A stretch of 64,000 nt of DNA, taken from NCBI GenBank assembly GCA_040753795.1, contig JBFMDX010000019.1, forward strand, positions 1-64,000. Reading direction: 5' to 3'. Below are positions 15,123 to 23,890 of this stretch, one piece after another. The position numbers and the translations under genes are program-made. Every line of letters starts with the position of its first letter. The first letter of the stretch is position 1. The DNA is from Thermodesulfobacteriota bacterium (lineage in GTDB: Bacteria; Desulfobacterota; Desulfobacteria; Desulfobacterales; Desulfosudaceae). The notes beneath the pieces were generated by a model. It worked only from the letters and a program-made list of their open reading frames with translations. It was not told the DNA's origin and did no database searches.

Positions 15123-16202
15123 TCATTTCTGTTTCATCGTAAAACCGATTGCCCCGCAGACGATCAGGCCGATAACCACCGCGGCCATGCCATGGGGACC
15201 GATCCCCGCTGGCGAACTGGCCAAGCCGAAATTATGGGCAAAGGCCGCGCCGGCCACCATGCCGACCACGAAAATTCCGGCGTCCGTATCCCCCTCCCCG
15301 GACAGAAACAGCTGCCGTCCCGGGCAACCGCCGGCCAGGGCAAAGGCCAGACCGGCCAGCACCATCCCCAGGGCGTTCCAGAGATGCAGGACATGAGCCA
15401 CTGGCTGACCCGCGAATCCGGGATGAAACTGCTTGACGATGAGGTTGGTTGTAAAAGCAAAAACGATCAGTGCCACCACGCCTGAAAATAGATGGACCTG
15501 TTTGAACAGGATTAAATCACGGAAAGCGCCCATGGTGCAGAAACGGCTGCGCTGGGCCAGAAACCCGATAATCAGGCCGATGATCAACGAAACGGCAATC
15601 GGCGCGTTCATGGCGCCGGGCCCTTTCAGGCTGTAAAAAAGAACACCGCTCTGCTCCTGGCCTTCGGTCCGGGGGAAAATCAGCAGCAGCAGGAACAACC
15701 CGGCGGCCAAAGCGGGCATAACCCATCCGGCGGTCGTGGAATACACTCGGGTGCGGCCAAGGTTGTAGCCGGCCTTTAAAAAGCGCGTGCCGATCCATAT
15801 GCCGGCCACCAGGCCGAGCAAACCGAATATGGCGTTCCCGTCACCGCCGGCCAGACGCAGCATGGCCCGCCAGGGACAACCCAGAAAGACCAGTGCGCCG
15901 ATCATGGCAAAGGCGCCCAGCACAAACCGGACAATGGGAGCGGAACCGCCCCGGGGGCGAAACTCCTTGAAAACCAGGGCCGCCGCCAGGGAGCCGATCA
16001 CCAACCCTATGATTTCCGGCCGCACGTACTGCACCACGCTGGCCCGATGCAGGCCAAGAGCGCCGGTGATATCCCTGACGAAGCAGGCCACGCATATGCC
16101 CATGTTGCCGGGATTTCCCCAGAACTGCAGCAGCGCGGCCATGACGCCGATAAAGGCGCCGACGCCGATGATTCCCGATCTTGTCGCGAAAATATTTTTC
16201 AT
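15123..16202 (-). CDS. yedE: YedE-type selenium metabolism membrane transporter
   Basis: This 359-residue membrane protein has about ten hydrophobic segments and two halves of the YeeE/YedE sulfur-transport fold. Conserved cysteines sit in GICVACFVRD, GALVFLGCPWRAMLRL, SRFCTMGAFRD and LAGGCPGRQLFLSGEGDTDAG. This pattern is that of the selenium-associated YedE (also called FdhT) rather than of general sulfur transporters. It likely imports a reduced Se or S species for selenophosphate synthesis. The ATG at 16202 follows GGGGATCAGT, a good SD; 17 more upstream codons are open but unlikely. It heads the operon yedE, tusA/yedF-like, DUF3343, NnrD-like, divergent from a LysR gene. Confidence 0.9.
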   Translation of the reverse strand: MKNIFATRSGIIGVGAFIGVMAALLQFWGNPGNMGICVACFVRDITGALGLHRASVVQYVRPEIIGLVIGSLAAALVFKEFRPRGGSAPIVRFVLGAFAMIGALVFLGCPWRAMLRLAGGDGNAIFGLLGLVAGIWIGTRFLKAGYNLGRTRVYSTTAGWVMPALAAGLFLLLLIFPRTEGQEQSGVLFYSLKGPGAMNAPIAVSLIIGLIIGFLAQRSRFCTMGAFRDLILFKQVHLFSGVVALIVFAFTTNLIVKQFHPGFAGQPVAHVLHLWNALGMVLAGLAFALAGGCPGRQLFLSGEGDTDAGIFVVGMVAGAAFAHNFGLASSPAGIGPHGMAAVVIGLIVCGAIGFTMKQK

Positions 16203-16334
16203 ATACTGATCCCCTTTCAACACATGTTTTCGTTGTCGCGCATTCGCCACCATGGGCGAAGCGGGAGTGCTCTTCCCGTGAATCCAGGAAATTGTTCTTG
16301 TATATCTTGTATATTTAGTAATTTGATAAGTAAA

Positions 16335-16349
16335 ATAGTTAATTTCTAT
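16335..16349. promoter_or_regulatory. Candidate LysR box between yedE and lysR-type gene
   Basis: ATAG-N7-CTAT at 16335-16349 fits the T-N11-A LysR-type box and lies in the divergent intergenic region (16203-16530), which is locally AT-rich. It is the likely site for the selenium-associated regulator, but a 4+4 match in AT-rich DNA can arise by chance. I see no other gene in this gap. Confidence 0.35.
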
Positions 16350-16530
16350 AATATGAAAGGGGCGTATTCAGAATTTCTATGGCAAAACTGTCAAATTTTT
16401 CATCGGGTTATTACAATTACGACAGGGCGATAATCGGCCTCGCCGGGAAAACGGCCGGGAAGAAGATATTTTCGATTTAATCGGATTCTGGTATGGTTAA
16501 TGGATATCGTAATATAGACGAGGGTTCAGC

Positions 16531-17451
16531 ATGGATTTATGGCGATTGAAAGTGTTCCGGGCGGTGGTGGAGCAGGGCAGCTTTTCCAAAGCGGCCCGGT
16601 CCATTCATCTTTCCCAGCCCACGGTCAGCAGCCATATCAAGGACATGGAAACCCATTATGGCTGCCGGCTCCTGGACCGGTTTGAGAAGAAGGTGGCGCC
16701 CACCCGGGCCGGAGAAGTGCTGTATCAGTATGCCGGCCGGCTCCTGGCCATGCACGATGAGGCCGAGGCGGCGCTGGCGGCCTCCCAGGGCGTAGTCCGG
16801 GGAGAGCTGGCCGTCGGCGGCAGCACCATACCGGCCGGATACCTGCTGCCGGAAGTGATCGGCCGTTTTATCCGGCAGTACCCGGATGTCCGGGTCTGCC
16901 TCAAAACCGGAGACACCGCGCAGATTATCGGCGACATCCTTTCGGGGAGCCTGGAACTGGGGGTCGTCGGCGCCAGGAGCCCGGATAAACGGCTGATCCA
17001 GCGGAAAATCATGGACGATGAACTGCGGGTGATCATTGCCAGCGACCACCAATGGGCCGGTCGCCGGCGGATTAATATGGATGAACTGGTCCGGGAGCCG
17101 TTTATCATCCGGGAACGGGGGTCCGGAACCCTGATGGCCATCGAGGCCAAACTGGCCGAATCCGGCTTAAGCAGCCGGGGCCTGAACATCGTGGCGGAAC
17201 TGAGCAGCACCGAGGCGGTCATTCAGGGGGTCCGGCACCATATCGGCATTTCCATTGTGTCGCTGCTGGCGGTCCGGGAGGCGGAGGCCGCCGGCATGTT
17301 AAAGTCCCTGGCCGTCAGCGGTCTGACCCTGACCCGGCAGTTCTATTCCATCCGGCGGAAAGGCCGCACGGAATCCCCGGCCGGCGCTGCCTTCCGCGGG
17401 TTGGTGGAAGCGGCCGCCGGCGGCGAACCCGCCGATGGTGAAAAGGACTGA
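16531..17451 (+). CDS. Selenium-metabolism-associated LysR regulator
   Basis: The 306-residue protein has an N-terminal winged helix-turn-helix (FRAVVEQGSFSKAARSIHLS, about 9-28; SQPTVSSHIKDME after it). An effector-binding domain of the CysB/CysL type follows from about 90. It is divergent from the yedE operon, the arrangement typical of the LysR family named for selenium metabolism. I infer that it senses a sulfur or selenium metabolite and controls yedE. The ATG has a weak SD (GAGGGTTCAGC). The C-terminal tail (about 285-306) is Ala/Gly-rich and probably disordered. Confidence 0.85.
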   Translation: MDLWRLKVFRAVVEQGSFSKAARSIHLSQPTVSSHIKDMETHYGCRLLDRFEKKVAPTRAGEVLYQYAGRLLAMHDEAEAALAASQGVVRGELAVGGSTIPAGYLLPEVIGRFIRQYPDVRVCLKTGDTAQIIGDILSGSLELGVVGARSPDKRLIQRKIMDDELRVIIASDHQWAGRRRINMDELVREPFIIRERGSGTLMAIEAKLAESGLSSRGLNIVAELSSTEAVIQGVRHHIGISIVSLLAVREAEAAGMLKSLAVSGLTLTRQFYSIRRKGRTESPAGAAFRGLVEAAAGGEPADGEKD

Positions 17452-17491
17452 ACGGCGGCGAATAAGTGGAAGAGGTGTTTTAAAATAAGAC

Positions 17492-19345
17492 ATGATTAAA
17501 GCCATTAACCTGACAAAATCATTCGGCTCGGACTGCCTGCTGGATGACATCAGTTTCGACATCAATTCAGGCGAGCGGATCGGCCTGGTCGGCCGCAACG
17601 GCCACGGCAAGACCACCCTGCTGCGCATGATCATCGGCGAGGAGACCTATGACCAGGGCACGATTTCCATTCCCAGGGGATACCGGGTCGGTTACGTGTC
17701 CCAGCATCTGAAATTTACCCGGGAGCGGGTGCTGGACGAAGGCTGCCTGGGCCTGCCCGAGTATCACCGCCATGACACCTGGCGGGTGGAAAAGGTCCTG
17801 GCCGGTCTGGGGTTTTCCAAGAACGACATGGATCGCGCGCCGGCCGAATTTTCCGGGGGATTCCAGGTCCGGCTGAACCTGGCCAAGGCCATTCTGGCCG
17901 AGCCCAATCTGCTGCTCCTGGACGAACCGACCAACTACCTGGACGTGGTCTCCATCCGCTGGCTGGCGGCGTATTTAAAGCAATGGCCCCGGGAGCTGCT
18001 GCTCATCACCCATGACCGCTCCTTCATGGATCAGGTCATCACCCATACCCTCGGCATCCATCGCAAAAAGATCCGCAAGATTCCCGGCAACACGGAAAAA
18101 TATTACGGCCAGATCCAGAGTGAGGAAGAGGTCTACGAAAAGACCCGCGTCAACGAGGAGAAAAAACGGAAGGAGACCGAGCTGTTTATTCAGCGCTTCC
18201 GGGCCAAGGCCCGGCTGGCCGGCCTGGTCCAGTCCCGCATCAAGGCCCTGGAAAAGCAGACCCCGGGCGAACGGCTGGCCGAGGCCCGGACCCTGGATTT
18301 TTCCTTTTCCTATGCGCCCCTGACCGCCAAACACCCGCTCCAGGTGGAATCGATCACCTTCGGATATGAGCCGGACCGGCCCCTGATCAGGAATTTGAAC
18401 CTGGCCGTCAACGCCGGGGACCGGATCGGCGTCATCGGCAAGAACGGCAGCGGCAAGACCACCCTGCTGCGGATCCTGGCCGGGGACCTTGCGCCCGACA
18501 GGGGTCAGCGCTCTCTTCATCCGGGCGTGCGGATCGCTTATTACGCCCAGACCAACACCATTCATTTAAACGACGCCCTGACGGTCGAGGAGGAGGTCAT
18601 GAACGCCGGGTGCCAGCGCCAGCGGGCCCGGGATATCTGCGGCACCATGATGTTCGAAAAGGACAACGCGTTAAAGAAGATCGGCGTTCTGTCCGGCGGC
18701 GAAAAGAGCCGGGTGCTGCTGGGCAAGATCATCGCCACCCCGTCCAACCTGCTCATGCTCGACGAGCCGACCAACCATCTGGACATGGATGCCTGCGAGG
18801 CGTTTCTGGACGCGATCTCCCAGTTTGAGGGCACCGTCATCCTGGTCACTCACAACGAGATGTTCCTGCACGCCCTGGCCAACCGGCTGCTGGTGTTCCA
18901 GAGCGACGGGGTCAGCCTGTTCGAAGGCGGTTACGCCGATTTCCTGGAGCGGGTGGGCTGGGAAGACGAGGGCGACGTCACCCGGAAACCGTCTTCTTCC
19001 CAGGCCCCCGGTCCGGGCGGAGGCGGGGTCAACAAGAAAGCCCTGCGCAAGCGCCGGGCCGACATCATCGCCCGCCGGTCCCGGGAACTGACGCCGTTGA
19101 AAAAACGCCTGTCCGAGCTGGAGGCGGCCATCATCAAGCGGGAGGAGTCCTGCGAGCGCCTGAACATGGACATGGTCCAGGCCTCTGAAGCCGGCGACGG
19201 CAAGCGCATCGCCCGCCTCTCCCGGGAATACAACGACCTCCAGTCCGAGATCGAACGCCTTTACAAGGACATGGATGACTGCGGCCGGAAGCTGTCCGAA
19301 AAGGAAAAGGCCCTGGACCGCGAGGCCGCCGAACTGGAGGAATGA
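17492..19345 (+). CDS. ABC-F family ATPase (Uup/YbiT-like)
   Basis: This 617-residue soluble protein has two ABC cassettes. The first has Walker A GRNGHGKT (34-41), signature FSGGFQ and Walker B LLLLDEPTNYLD. The second has Walker A GKNGSGKT, signature LSGGEKSR and LLMLDEPTNHLD. They are joined by the charged ABC-F linker and followed by a C-terminal coiled coil (about 510-617). There are no membrane segments. ABC-F proteins bind the ribosomal E site and resolve stalled translation or protect from antibiotics. The C-terminal coiled coil resembles Uup. It starts 40 bp after the LysR gene and may be co-transcribed. Confidence 0.92.
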   Translation: MIKAINLTKSFGSDCLLDDISFDINSGERIGLVGRNGHGKTTLLRMIIGEETYDQGTISIPRGYRVGYVSQHLKFTRERVLDEGCLGLPEYHRHDTWRVEKVLAGLGFSKNDMDRAPAEFSGGFQVRLNLAKAILAEPNLLLLDEPTNYLDVVSIRWLAAYLKQWPRELLLITHDRSFMDQVITHTLGIHRKKIRKIPGNTEKYYGQIQSEEEVYEKTRVNEEKKRKETELFIQRFRAKARLAGLVQSRIKALEKQTPGERLAEARTLDFSFSYAPLTAKHPLQVESITFGYEPDRPLIRNLNLAVNAGDRIGVIGKNGSGKTTLLRILAGDLAPDRGQRSLHPGVRIAYYAQTNTIHLNDALTVEEEVMNAGCQRQRARDICGTMMFEKDNALKKIGVLSGGEKSRVLLGKIIATPSNLLMLDEPTNHLDMDACEAFLDAISQFEGTVILVTHNEMFLHALANRLLVFQSDGVSLFEGGYADFLERVGWEDEGDVTRKPSSSQAPGPGGGGVNKKALRKRRADIIARRSRELTPLKKRLSELEAAIIKREESCERLNMDMVQASEAGDGKRIARLSREYNDLQSEIERLYKDMDDCGRKLSEKEKALDREAAELEE

Positions 19346-19466
19346 ATAAGGAGATGACGATCCTTTGTTTTTTTATTGACAGGGGGACTCAGGCGGCTTA
19401 TTGCTTGGTAAGAATTCAGGCAGAAGCCTGGTTAAAATAAAGCTTTTATAGTTTAATTAAAAAATC

Positions 19467-19526
19467 AAACCACGAAGGTAAATCGTGTCACGAAGACACG
19501 GGCTACTCTCGTGGTTTTTTGTTTTT
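19467..19526 (+). terminator. Two-level hairpin with U-tract before the LbtU-type porin gene
   Basis: An outer stem AAACCACGA (19467-19475) / TCGTGGTTT (19509-19517) encloses an inner stem CGTGTC (19484-19489) / GACACG (19495-19500). T-rich DNA follows (19515-19526). It lies 120 bp after the ABC-F gene and 15 bp before the porin ATG. It is either the terminator of the former or an attenuator in the latter's leader. The CACGAAGACACG core is also typical of dispersed intergenic repeats in such genomes. Confidence 0.5.
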
Positions 19527-19541
19527 AAGAGGGAGGCAATC

Positions 19542-20684
19542 ATGAAAAAATTGTCTGTATGTGTCTGGTGTTTCCTGATGGTCGGAATGATTGGCGTCCT
19601 GCCGGCGCGGGCCATGCATGAAAAAGACGCGGAAGACCGGATCGAGGCCCTGTCCGCCCGTATTGAAGCGCTGGAAAAAACCGCGGCAGACAAACAGGCG
19701 TCTTCCCGCTGGATGGAGGTGTTCAGTTTCAGCGGACTGCTGGAAGCAGAAGCCGGTTATGAAAAATTAAACCCGGAGGCCGCCGGAGAACCGACGGATA
19801 AATCCAGTGATGTCACATTGGCCACCATGCAGCTGGGGGTGGATGCCACATTAAACGAACATGTCAGCGGGCATGTCCTTTTTTTATGGGAGCAGGATGA
19901 TACCGAACCGGTGGATCTGGACGAAGGATTTGTTACCATCAGCGGCGGGGAGCAACGACCGGTGTATGTGACCGCCGGAAAATATTATCTGCCTTTTGGA
20001 AACTACGAGACGCATTTCATCAGCGATCCGTTTACCCTTGAACTGGGAGAGGCTAATGAAAGTGCCGTCATGTGCGGGTACCACGGCGCGCTTTTTGATA
20101 TCAACGCCGGAGCGTTTAACGGTGATATCAATCAAACAGATGAAGACGATCACGTGGAGAATGCTTTCGCCGGTGCGTCGTTCACCCTTCCCGATGACTG
20201 GGCCGGGCCCGTCAGCCTGACCGCCGGCATTTCCTATATTTCCAGCATTGCCGATACGGACGGCTTGTCCGGGGAGATTGCCGGTCGGGATGGTGAGGAG
20301 GGGACCGGCGGGCTTAAAGATGATGTCGGCGGCATGGCCGGTTATGTGACCATCGGCTTTGAAGACAGGGCGTTTTTCAAGGCAGGGTATGTCGGCGCCC
20401 TGGACGAATTTGAACCGGGAGAACTGGCTTTCGTTGACGGCAAGGCAAAGCCGTCGGCCTGGAATTTTGAAGCCGCTTATGTGACCGGTTCACGAATCGG
20501 AGCCGGATTAAAGTATGAAGGAACGGACGATTGTGGTGATTTCCTCCCGGAAACGGGTTTTGGCGCCATTATCTTCTGGTACCCGTTTGAGCAGACCTTT
20601 GTGGGCCTGGAGTATATGCATCAGGAATACGATACCAGAGACATCGGCCAGAACCTTACCGCCCAGCTGGCGTATGAGTTTTAG
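19542..20684 (+). CDS. LbtU-family siderophore-type porin
   Basis: A 380-residue protein with a signal peptide (about 1-24, ending ARA). A short coiled coil follows (EDRIEALSARIEALEK, about 30-45), then a long beta-barrel with TAGKYYLPFGNYETHFISDP and a C-terminal LTAQLAYEF. This order is that of the LbtU family, named for the Legionella legiobactin receptor, a TonB-independent outer-membrane protein. The N-terminal coiled coil probably lies in the periplasm. The ATG at 19542 has SD GGGAGG; 19 more codons upstream are open but overlap the hairpin. The ligand here is unknown; iron-siderophore uptake is the family precedent. Confidence 0.82.
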   Translation: MKKLSVCVWCFLMVGMIGVLPARAMHEKDAEDRIEALSARIEALEKTAADKQASSRWMEVFSFSGLLEAEAGYEKLNPEAAGEPTDKSSDVTLATMQLGVDATLNEHVSGHVLFLWEQDDTEPVDLDEGFVTISGGEQRPVYVTAGKYYLPFGNYETHFISDPFTLELGEANESAVMCGYHGALFDINAGAFNGDINQTDEDDHVENAFAGASFTLPDDWAGPVSLTAGISYISSIADTDGLSGEIAGRDGEEGTGGLKDDVGGMAGYVTIGFEDRAFFKAGYVGALDEFEPGELAFVDGKAKPSAWNFEAAYVTGSRIGAGLKYEGTDDCGDFLPETGFGAIIFWYPFEQTFVGLEYMHQEYDTRDIGQNLTAQLAYEF

Positions 20685-20690
20685 CCCGGA

Positions 20691-21497
20691 TCAGCTCTGG
20701 CCGCTTTGCAGGATCTCCATGGCTTCCGCGGCGCTCTTGCCGTCGTGGACGATGGCGCAGGCCGCCTTGACAAACAGGGTCGGGTTCTTGTGCTGAAAAG
20801 CGTTGCGGCCGATGGACAGCCCCTTGGCTCCGGCTTTCATGGCGCCTTCGATGATGTTGAACATTTCCTGGTCGCCGGCCTTGGTGCCGCCGGCGATCAG
20901 AACGGGCGCGGGGCATCCCTCCACCACCTTGGCAAAGGATTCCGGATCGCCGGTGTAGTTGGTCTTGACGAAGTCCGCACCCAGCTCGGCTCCGATACGG
21001 GCCGCCAGCTTGACGTGTTCCACGTTTTTCTCGTCGTCGATTTTAGGTCCCCGGGGATACATCATGGCGATCAGGGGCATGCCCCAGTGGATGCAGTCCA
21101 CTACTACCTTGCCGAAGTCCTTGAGCATTTCCGCTTCGTATTCGTCGCCCACGTTGATATGGATGGAAACACCGTCGGCGCCCACGCGCAGTGCGTTTTC
21201 CACGGTATTGACCAGGACTTTCCGGTTGGGCCGGGGGGAAAGGTTGCTGGCCGCGGACAGGTGCAGGATCAGTCCCACGTCCCGGCCGTAGCTCCGGTGA
21301 CCGAATTTGGGCAGACCCAGATGGCCGATCACGGCGTTGGCGCCGCCTTCGGCCACGGCATTGACCGCTTCGGACATGTTGACGAGTCCTGTAATGGGGC
21401 CGACGGTGACGCCGTGATCCATGGGAACAATGACGGTTTTACCGGTGTTCCGGTTCATGAGGCGTTCCATTCTTATGGCTTTGCCGCTGGTAAACAT
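20691..21497 (-). CDS. 2-amino-3,7-dideoxy-D-threo-hept-6-ulosonate synthase-like aldolase
   Basis: This 268-residue class I (DeoC/LacD-type) aldolase matches ADH synthase. It has [17 protein letters not shown] near the start, a central [18 protein letters not shown], the Schiff-base region [12 protein letters not shown] and the phosphate loop [15 protein letters not shown]. The enzyme condenses 6-deoxy-5-ketofructose-1-phosphate with aspartate semialdehyde in the alternative shikimate route known from archaea and several sulfate reducers. A class I fructose-bisphosphate aldolase function is possible. The partner dehydroquinate synthase is not in the window. The ATG has SD TGGAGAT. It is the last gene of a minus-strand run. 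Confidence 0.82.
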   Translation of the reverse strand: MFTSGKAIRMERLMNRNTGKTVIVPMDHGVTVGPITGLVNMSEAVNAVAEGGANAVIGHLGLPKFGHRSYGRDVGLILHLSAASNLSPRPNRKVLVNTVENALRVGADGVSIHINVGDEYEAEMLKDFGKVVVDCIHWGMPLIAMMYPRGPKIDDEKNVEHVKLAARIGAELGADFVKTNYTGDPESFAKVVEGCPAPVLIAGGTKAGDQEMFNIIEGAMKAGAKGLSIGRNAFQHKNPTLFVKAACAIVHDGKSAAEAMEILQSGQS

Positions 21498-21552
21498 GGT
21501 TTGATCTCCATTTGTCGTTTAACAAACTAATAACCAAGCCGCGATTGTTGGT

Positions 21553-21948
21553 TTACAGTGCGACTTCCGCTTCCGTCATGGTCAGCACCTCGGTGTTTTC
21601 CTGGGTGGTGACGCTGAGTTTGATCCTGGCCCGGTCGCCGGTGACATCCACAACCTCGGCCCGGGTGGTGACCGTATCGCCCAGGTGAACCGGGGAGGCA
21701 AACCGGCATTTGAGGCGTTTAAGCTTGCCCGGGTCGCCGGCCCAGTCCGTTACCGCCTTGGTGACAAAGCCCAGGGTACACAACCCGTGAAGGATGACGC
21801 CGCCCAGGCCCACCATCTGTCCGAATTCCGGGTCAATGTGAATGGGATTAAAGTCACCGGAAGCCCCGGCATAGTATATGGCCCGGTATTTGTCAACTAT
21901 TTCACTGGCCGTAAAGGTATCGCCCTTATGAATTTCATTTGTATTCAT
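21553..21948 (-). CDS. MaoC-like (R)-hydratase / dehydratase subunit B
   Basis: A 131-residue single hot-dog domain of the MaoC type. It has the hydratase motif YAGASGDFNPIHIDPEFG (about 27-44, catalytic Asp and His) and GGVILHGLCTLGFV. It hydrates or dehydrates (R)-3-hydroxyacyl thioesters. A partner lacking this motif is encoded just upstream (22063-22500), as in the HadAB/FAS-like heterodimers, so the two probably form one enzyme. The ATG has SD CAGGAGAGG. Confidence 0.85.
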   Translation of the reverse strand: MNTNEIHKGDTFTASEIVDKYRAIYYAGASGDFNPIHIDPEFGQMVGLGGVILHGLCTLGFVTKAVTDWAGDPGKLKRLKCRFASPVHLGDTVTTRAEVVDVTGDRARIKLSVTTQENTEVLTMTEAEVAL

Positions 21949-21976
21949 AATGTCCTCTCCTGATTATAAGCATAAA

Positions 21977-22011
21977 GGGTTCGAGGGTTCGAGGGGCCAA
22001 GGGCTCAAGGG
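21977..22011. repeat. Octanucleotide tandem array (about 4 units)
   Basis: Four imperfect 8-bp units (GGGTTCGA twice, GGGGCCAA, GGGCTCAA) plus a final GGG lie between the two MaoC-type genes. The consensus is GGGYTCRA. Similar arrays occur at 23821-23850 and, less clearly, at 34890-34905. Confidence 0.7.
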
Positions 22012-22062
22012 AATAAATGGAATCATATTTCTTTTTATTTGGCCTCTGGATCCCTTTGCTCA

Positions 22063-22500
22063 TCATTTTCTGATGACAAACGTAAACTTGGCCGTGCAGA
22101 CCAGAACGTTGTCCTGATTGCGGCTCTCCCCGCAGATGGTCACCACGTCGAGTTTCTCCTTGTTGACGATGCCGGTGATTTCGCCCATGGTGGTGATCAC
22201 GTCCCGGGGCCGGACGATTTCATGAAATTCAAACTCCTGTTCGCCGTGCACCAGCATGGCCAGGTTCAGGTTCAGTTCGCTGTCAAAGAAAAACGGAACG
22301 ATCAGCTTGCCGGCATAGACGACCGCGAAGGTCGGGGGCGCGATGATATCCCCGTAAGGGGTTTTCCGCGCGAACGCCTCGTCCACATAATGGGGGTCCG
22401 GATTTTTGATCGCCATGGCGTATTCGGCGATTTTCTCCCGGCCTATTTCATAGGTGACCGGACCGTATTTCCGGCCGATAAATTTTTTGTCCAGGTCCAT
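22063..22500 (-). CDS. MaoC-type dehydratase subunit A (FAS1-like dehydratase domain)
   Basis: The 145-residue protein is a hot-dog fold of the MaoC_dehydrat_N type: GRKYGPVTYEIGREKIAEYA, then IKNPDPHYVDEAFA, then IIAPPTFAVVYAG. It lacks the complete catalytic GDxNPxH motif, as expected of the structural (HadA-like) subunit. It is probably the heterodimer partner of the protein encoded at 21553-21948, acting on 3-hydroxyacyl-CoA or -ACP. The pair is separated by 114 bp that contain the octamer array. The start has SD AGGAGGAA. Confidence 0.83.
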   Translation of the reverse strand: MDLDKKFIGRKYGPVTYEIGREKIAEYAMAIKNPDPHYVDEAFARKTPYGDIIAPPTFAVVYAGKLIVPFFFDSELNLNLAMLVHGEQEFEFHEIVRPRDVITTMGEITGIVNKEKLDVVTICGESRNQDNVLVCTAKFTFVIRK

Positions 22501-22581
22501 TCTTCCTCCTTATATTATGTTCTGGTTATTCTTTTTCAATTCAGTCGGTATATAGGGGCCAGAAGCTTGTCCCGGAGGCGT

Positions 22582-23157
22582 CTACCCCCTTGGCCCCTCT
22601 TTTTTAAACACCGCCGCCCGGCTCAGGGCGACTTTCGGGCGGGCGATTTCTCTCAGGCCGGTTTGCGCGAACGCACTTACCTGGGCCGCAAAGGTGCCGG
22701 CCTGAACATGAAAGGCCGGTTCGGCCACAAAACAGATGCCTCCCGGTTTGAGCATGGCCGTGATTTCCCTGGCCAGGCCCGCGTTATCGGGAATCTCGTG
22801 CATGGCCCAGAAAAGGAGCGCGAAATCAACTGTCTTATCCAGTCCGATCCCGCTTCCGTCGCAAAGATGGGTAAGGATGATATGCCCCGCCCCGGCACGG
22901 GCCGCCCGCCTTCGCAGAATTTTGAGCATCTGCGGCTGCACATCCACGGCCAGAACCTTGCCCTCAGCGCCAACGATTTTCGCCATGGCAATGGAAAAAT
23001 AGCCCATGCCGCAGCCGATATCCATCGCGGTCATGCCGGTGAAAAGATAATCGGCGAACAGCCGGCGTGGAGCGTGCAGCAGTCGGCGCAGGGGGTTATC
23101 GAAGAAATAAGCGTGCCACCAGGTGCAGATGTCATGTTCCTGCCGGGCTTTGTTCAT
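22582..23157 (-). CDS. Class I SAM-dependent methyltransferase
   Basis: The product of about 191 residues has the Rossmann methyltransferase motifs AMDIGCGMGYFSIAMAK (motif I) and VLAVDVQPQMLKIL (motif II). It also has DFALLFWAMHEIPD (motif IV region) and LKPGGICFVAEP. The substrate is unknown; the family includes small-molecule and arsenite methylases, but the cysteines needed for arsenite are absent. The ATG at 23157, preceded by CCGGAGACATTG, is the likely start. Confidence 0.85.
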   Translation of the reverse strand: MNKARQEHDICTWWHAYFFDNPLRRLLHAPRRLFADYLFTGMTAMDIGCGMGYFSIAMAKIVGAEGKVLAVDVQPQMLKILRRRAARAGAGHIILTHLCDGSGIGLDKTVDFALLFWAMHEIPDNAGLAREITAMLKPGGICFVAEPAFHVQAGTFAAQVSAFAQTGLREIARPKVALSRAAVFKKEGPRG

Positions 23158-23250
23158 CAATGTCTCCGGTTAAAATAATCAGGTCCTGATATTATAAAAA
23201 AAAACGGTGGGATGCAACGATCTCCCGTTTTTATGCCGGTGGCCTCCGGA

Positions 23251-23820
23251 TCAGGGAGCACCCCGGCTCTGGCCGGTCGCCAGGGCGCCGGCGATCAGGT
23301 GGGCAACACGGATCGGTTCGGGAATGTTGCTGTTGACGCTGAAACGGCGAATGACGGCATCGGCTTCCTCCCGGTTGAGGCCGACGCGCTGCATGTAAAC
23401 GCCGTTGACCGGCTCCATTTCTCCCAGCCCCTCGATAATCGACCATTTTTGCCGGCCGCCGGGGATGTCTTTCAGTAAAGCATCGTGGATCGCGGCCATG
23501 TCGGGCCTGGTCCGGGCGATTACCAGTACCGGCAGGCCGGTTATATCCCGCAGGAACGGCGCATCCACCACGTTGAAACCGCCCAGGGAAATTCCCTGGA
23601 GCATGACCAGTCGGATATGGCCCGCGAATTTCGAATTCAGGATGAGCCCGGCCAGGGATTCGGCGGCGTCGGTGCCGTCTTTCTCTATGGTCCCGGTCAG
23701 AACGCCGTCCAGTCTCAAACCGGCAAACACCGCACCGACAACAGGTACCGGACCGGTTTGGCGGCGGTCAAAGGGCGCATCATCAAAACCGATGACATTG
23801 GAGAACCTTCTGGCGTTCAT
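23251..23820 (-). CDS. DUF99 family protein
   Basis: A 189-residue protein with the DUF99 pattern: VIGFDDAPF near the start, then GPVPVVGAVFAGLRLDGVL, LQGISLGGFNVVD, and a C-terminal PEPIRVAHLIAGALATG. DUF99 is common in archaea and scattered in bacteria. It is distantly related to endonuclease V but has no proven activity. The ATG at 23820 directly abuts an octamer array whose G-rich units supply the SD; a TTG at 23844 inside the array is less likely. Confidence 0.82.
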   Translation of the reverse strand: MNARRFSNVIGFDDAPFDRRQTGPVPVVGAVFAGLRLDGVLTGTIEKDGTDAAESLAGLILNSKFAGHIRLVMLQGISLGGFNVVDAPFLRDITGLPVLVIARTRPDMAAIHDALLKDIPGGRQKWSIIEGLGEMEPVNGVYMQRVGLNREEADAVIRRFSVNSNIPEPIRVAHLIAGALATGQSRGAP

Positions 23821-23850
23821 CCTTTCGACCCCTCGATCCCTCAACCCCTT
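23821..23850. repeat. Octanucleotide array at the DUF99 start codon
   Basis: On the minus strand the units are GGGTTGA, GGGATCGA and GGGGTCGA, then AAGG. The consensus GGGNTCGA is that of the 21977 array. The array provides the purine-rich ribosome-binding region of the DUF99 gene, so unit number could affect its translation. Confidence 0.6.
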
Positions 23851-23890
23851 TCGGCAAGAAGCTTGAGTCCCTGCCGGGAGAGTCCGGATG

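Noticed and set aside
16203-16530. Possible small genes in the yedE-lysR gap
   Set aside because: Frames there lack SDs and sit in AT-rich DNA suited to a divergent promoter.
22039-23178. 379-codon plus-strand frame
   Set aside because: It is opposite the MaoC-type and methyltransferase genes, which have clear motifs and SDs.
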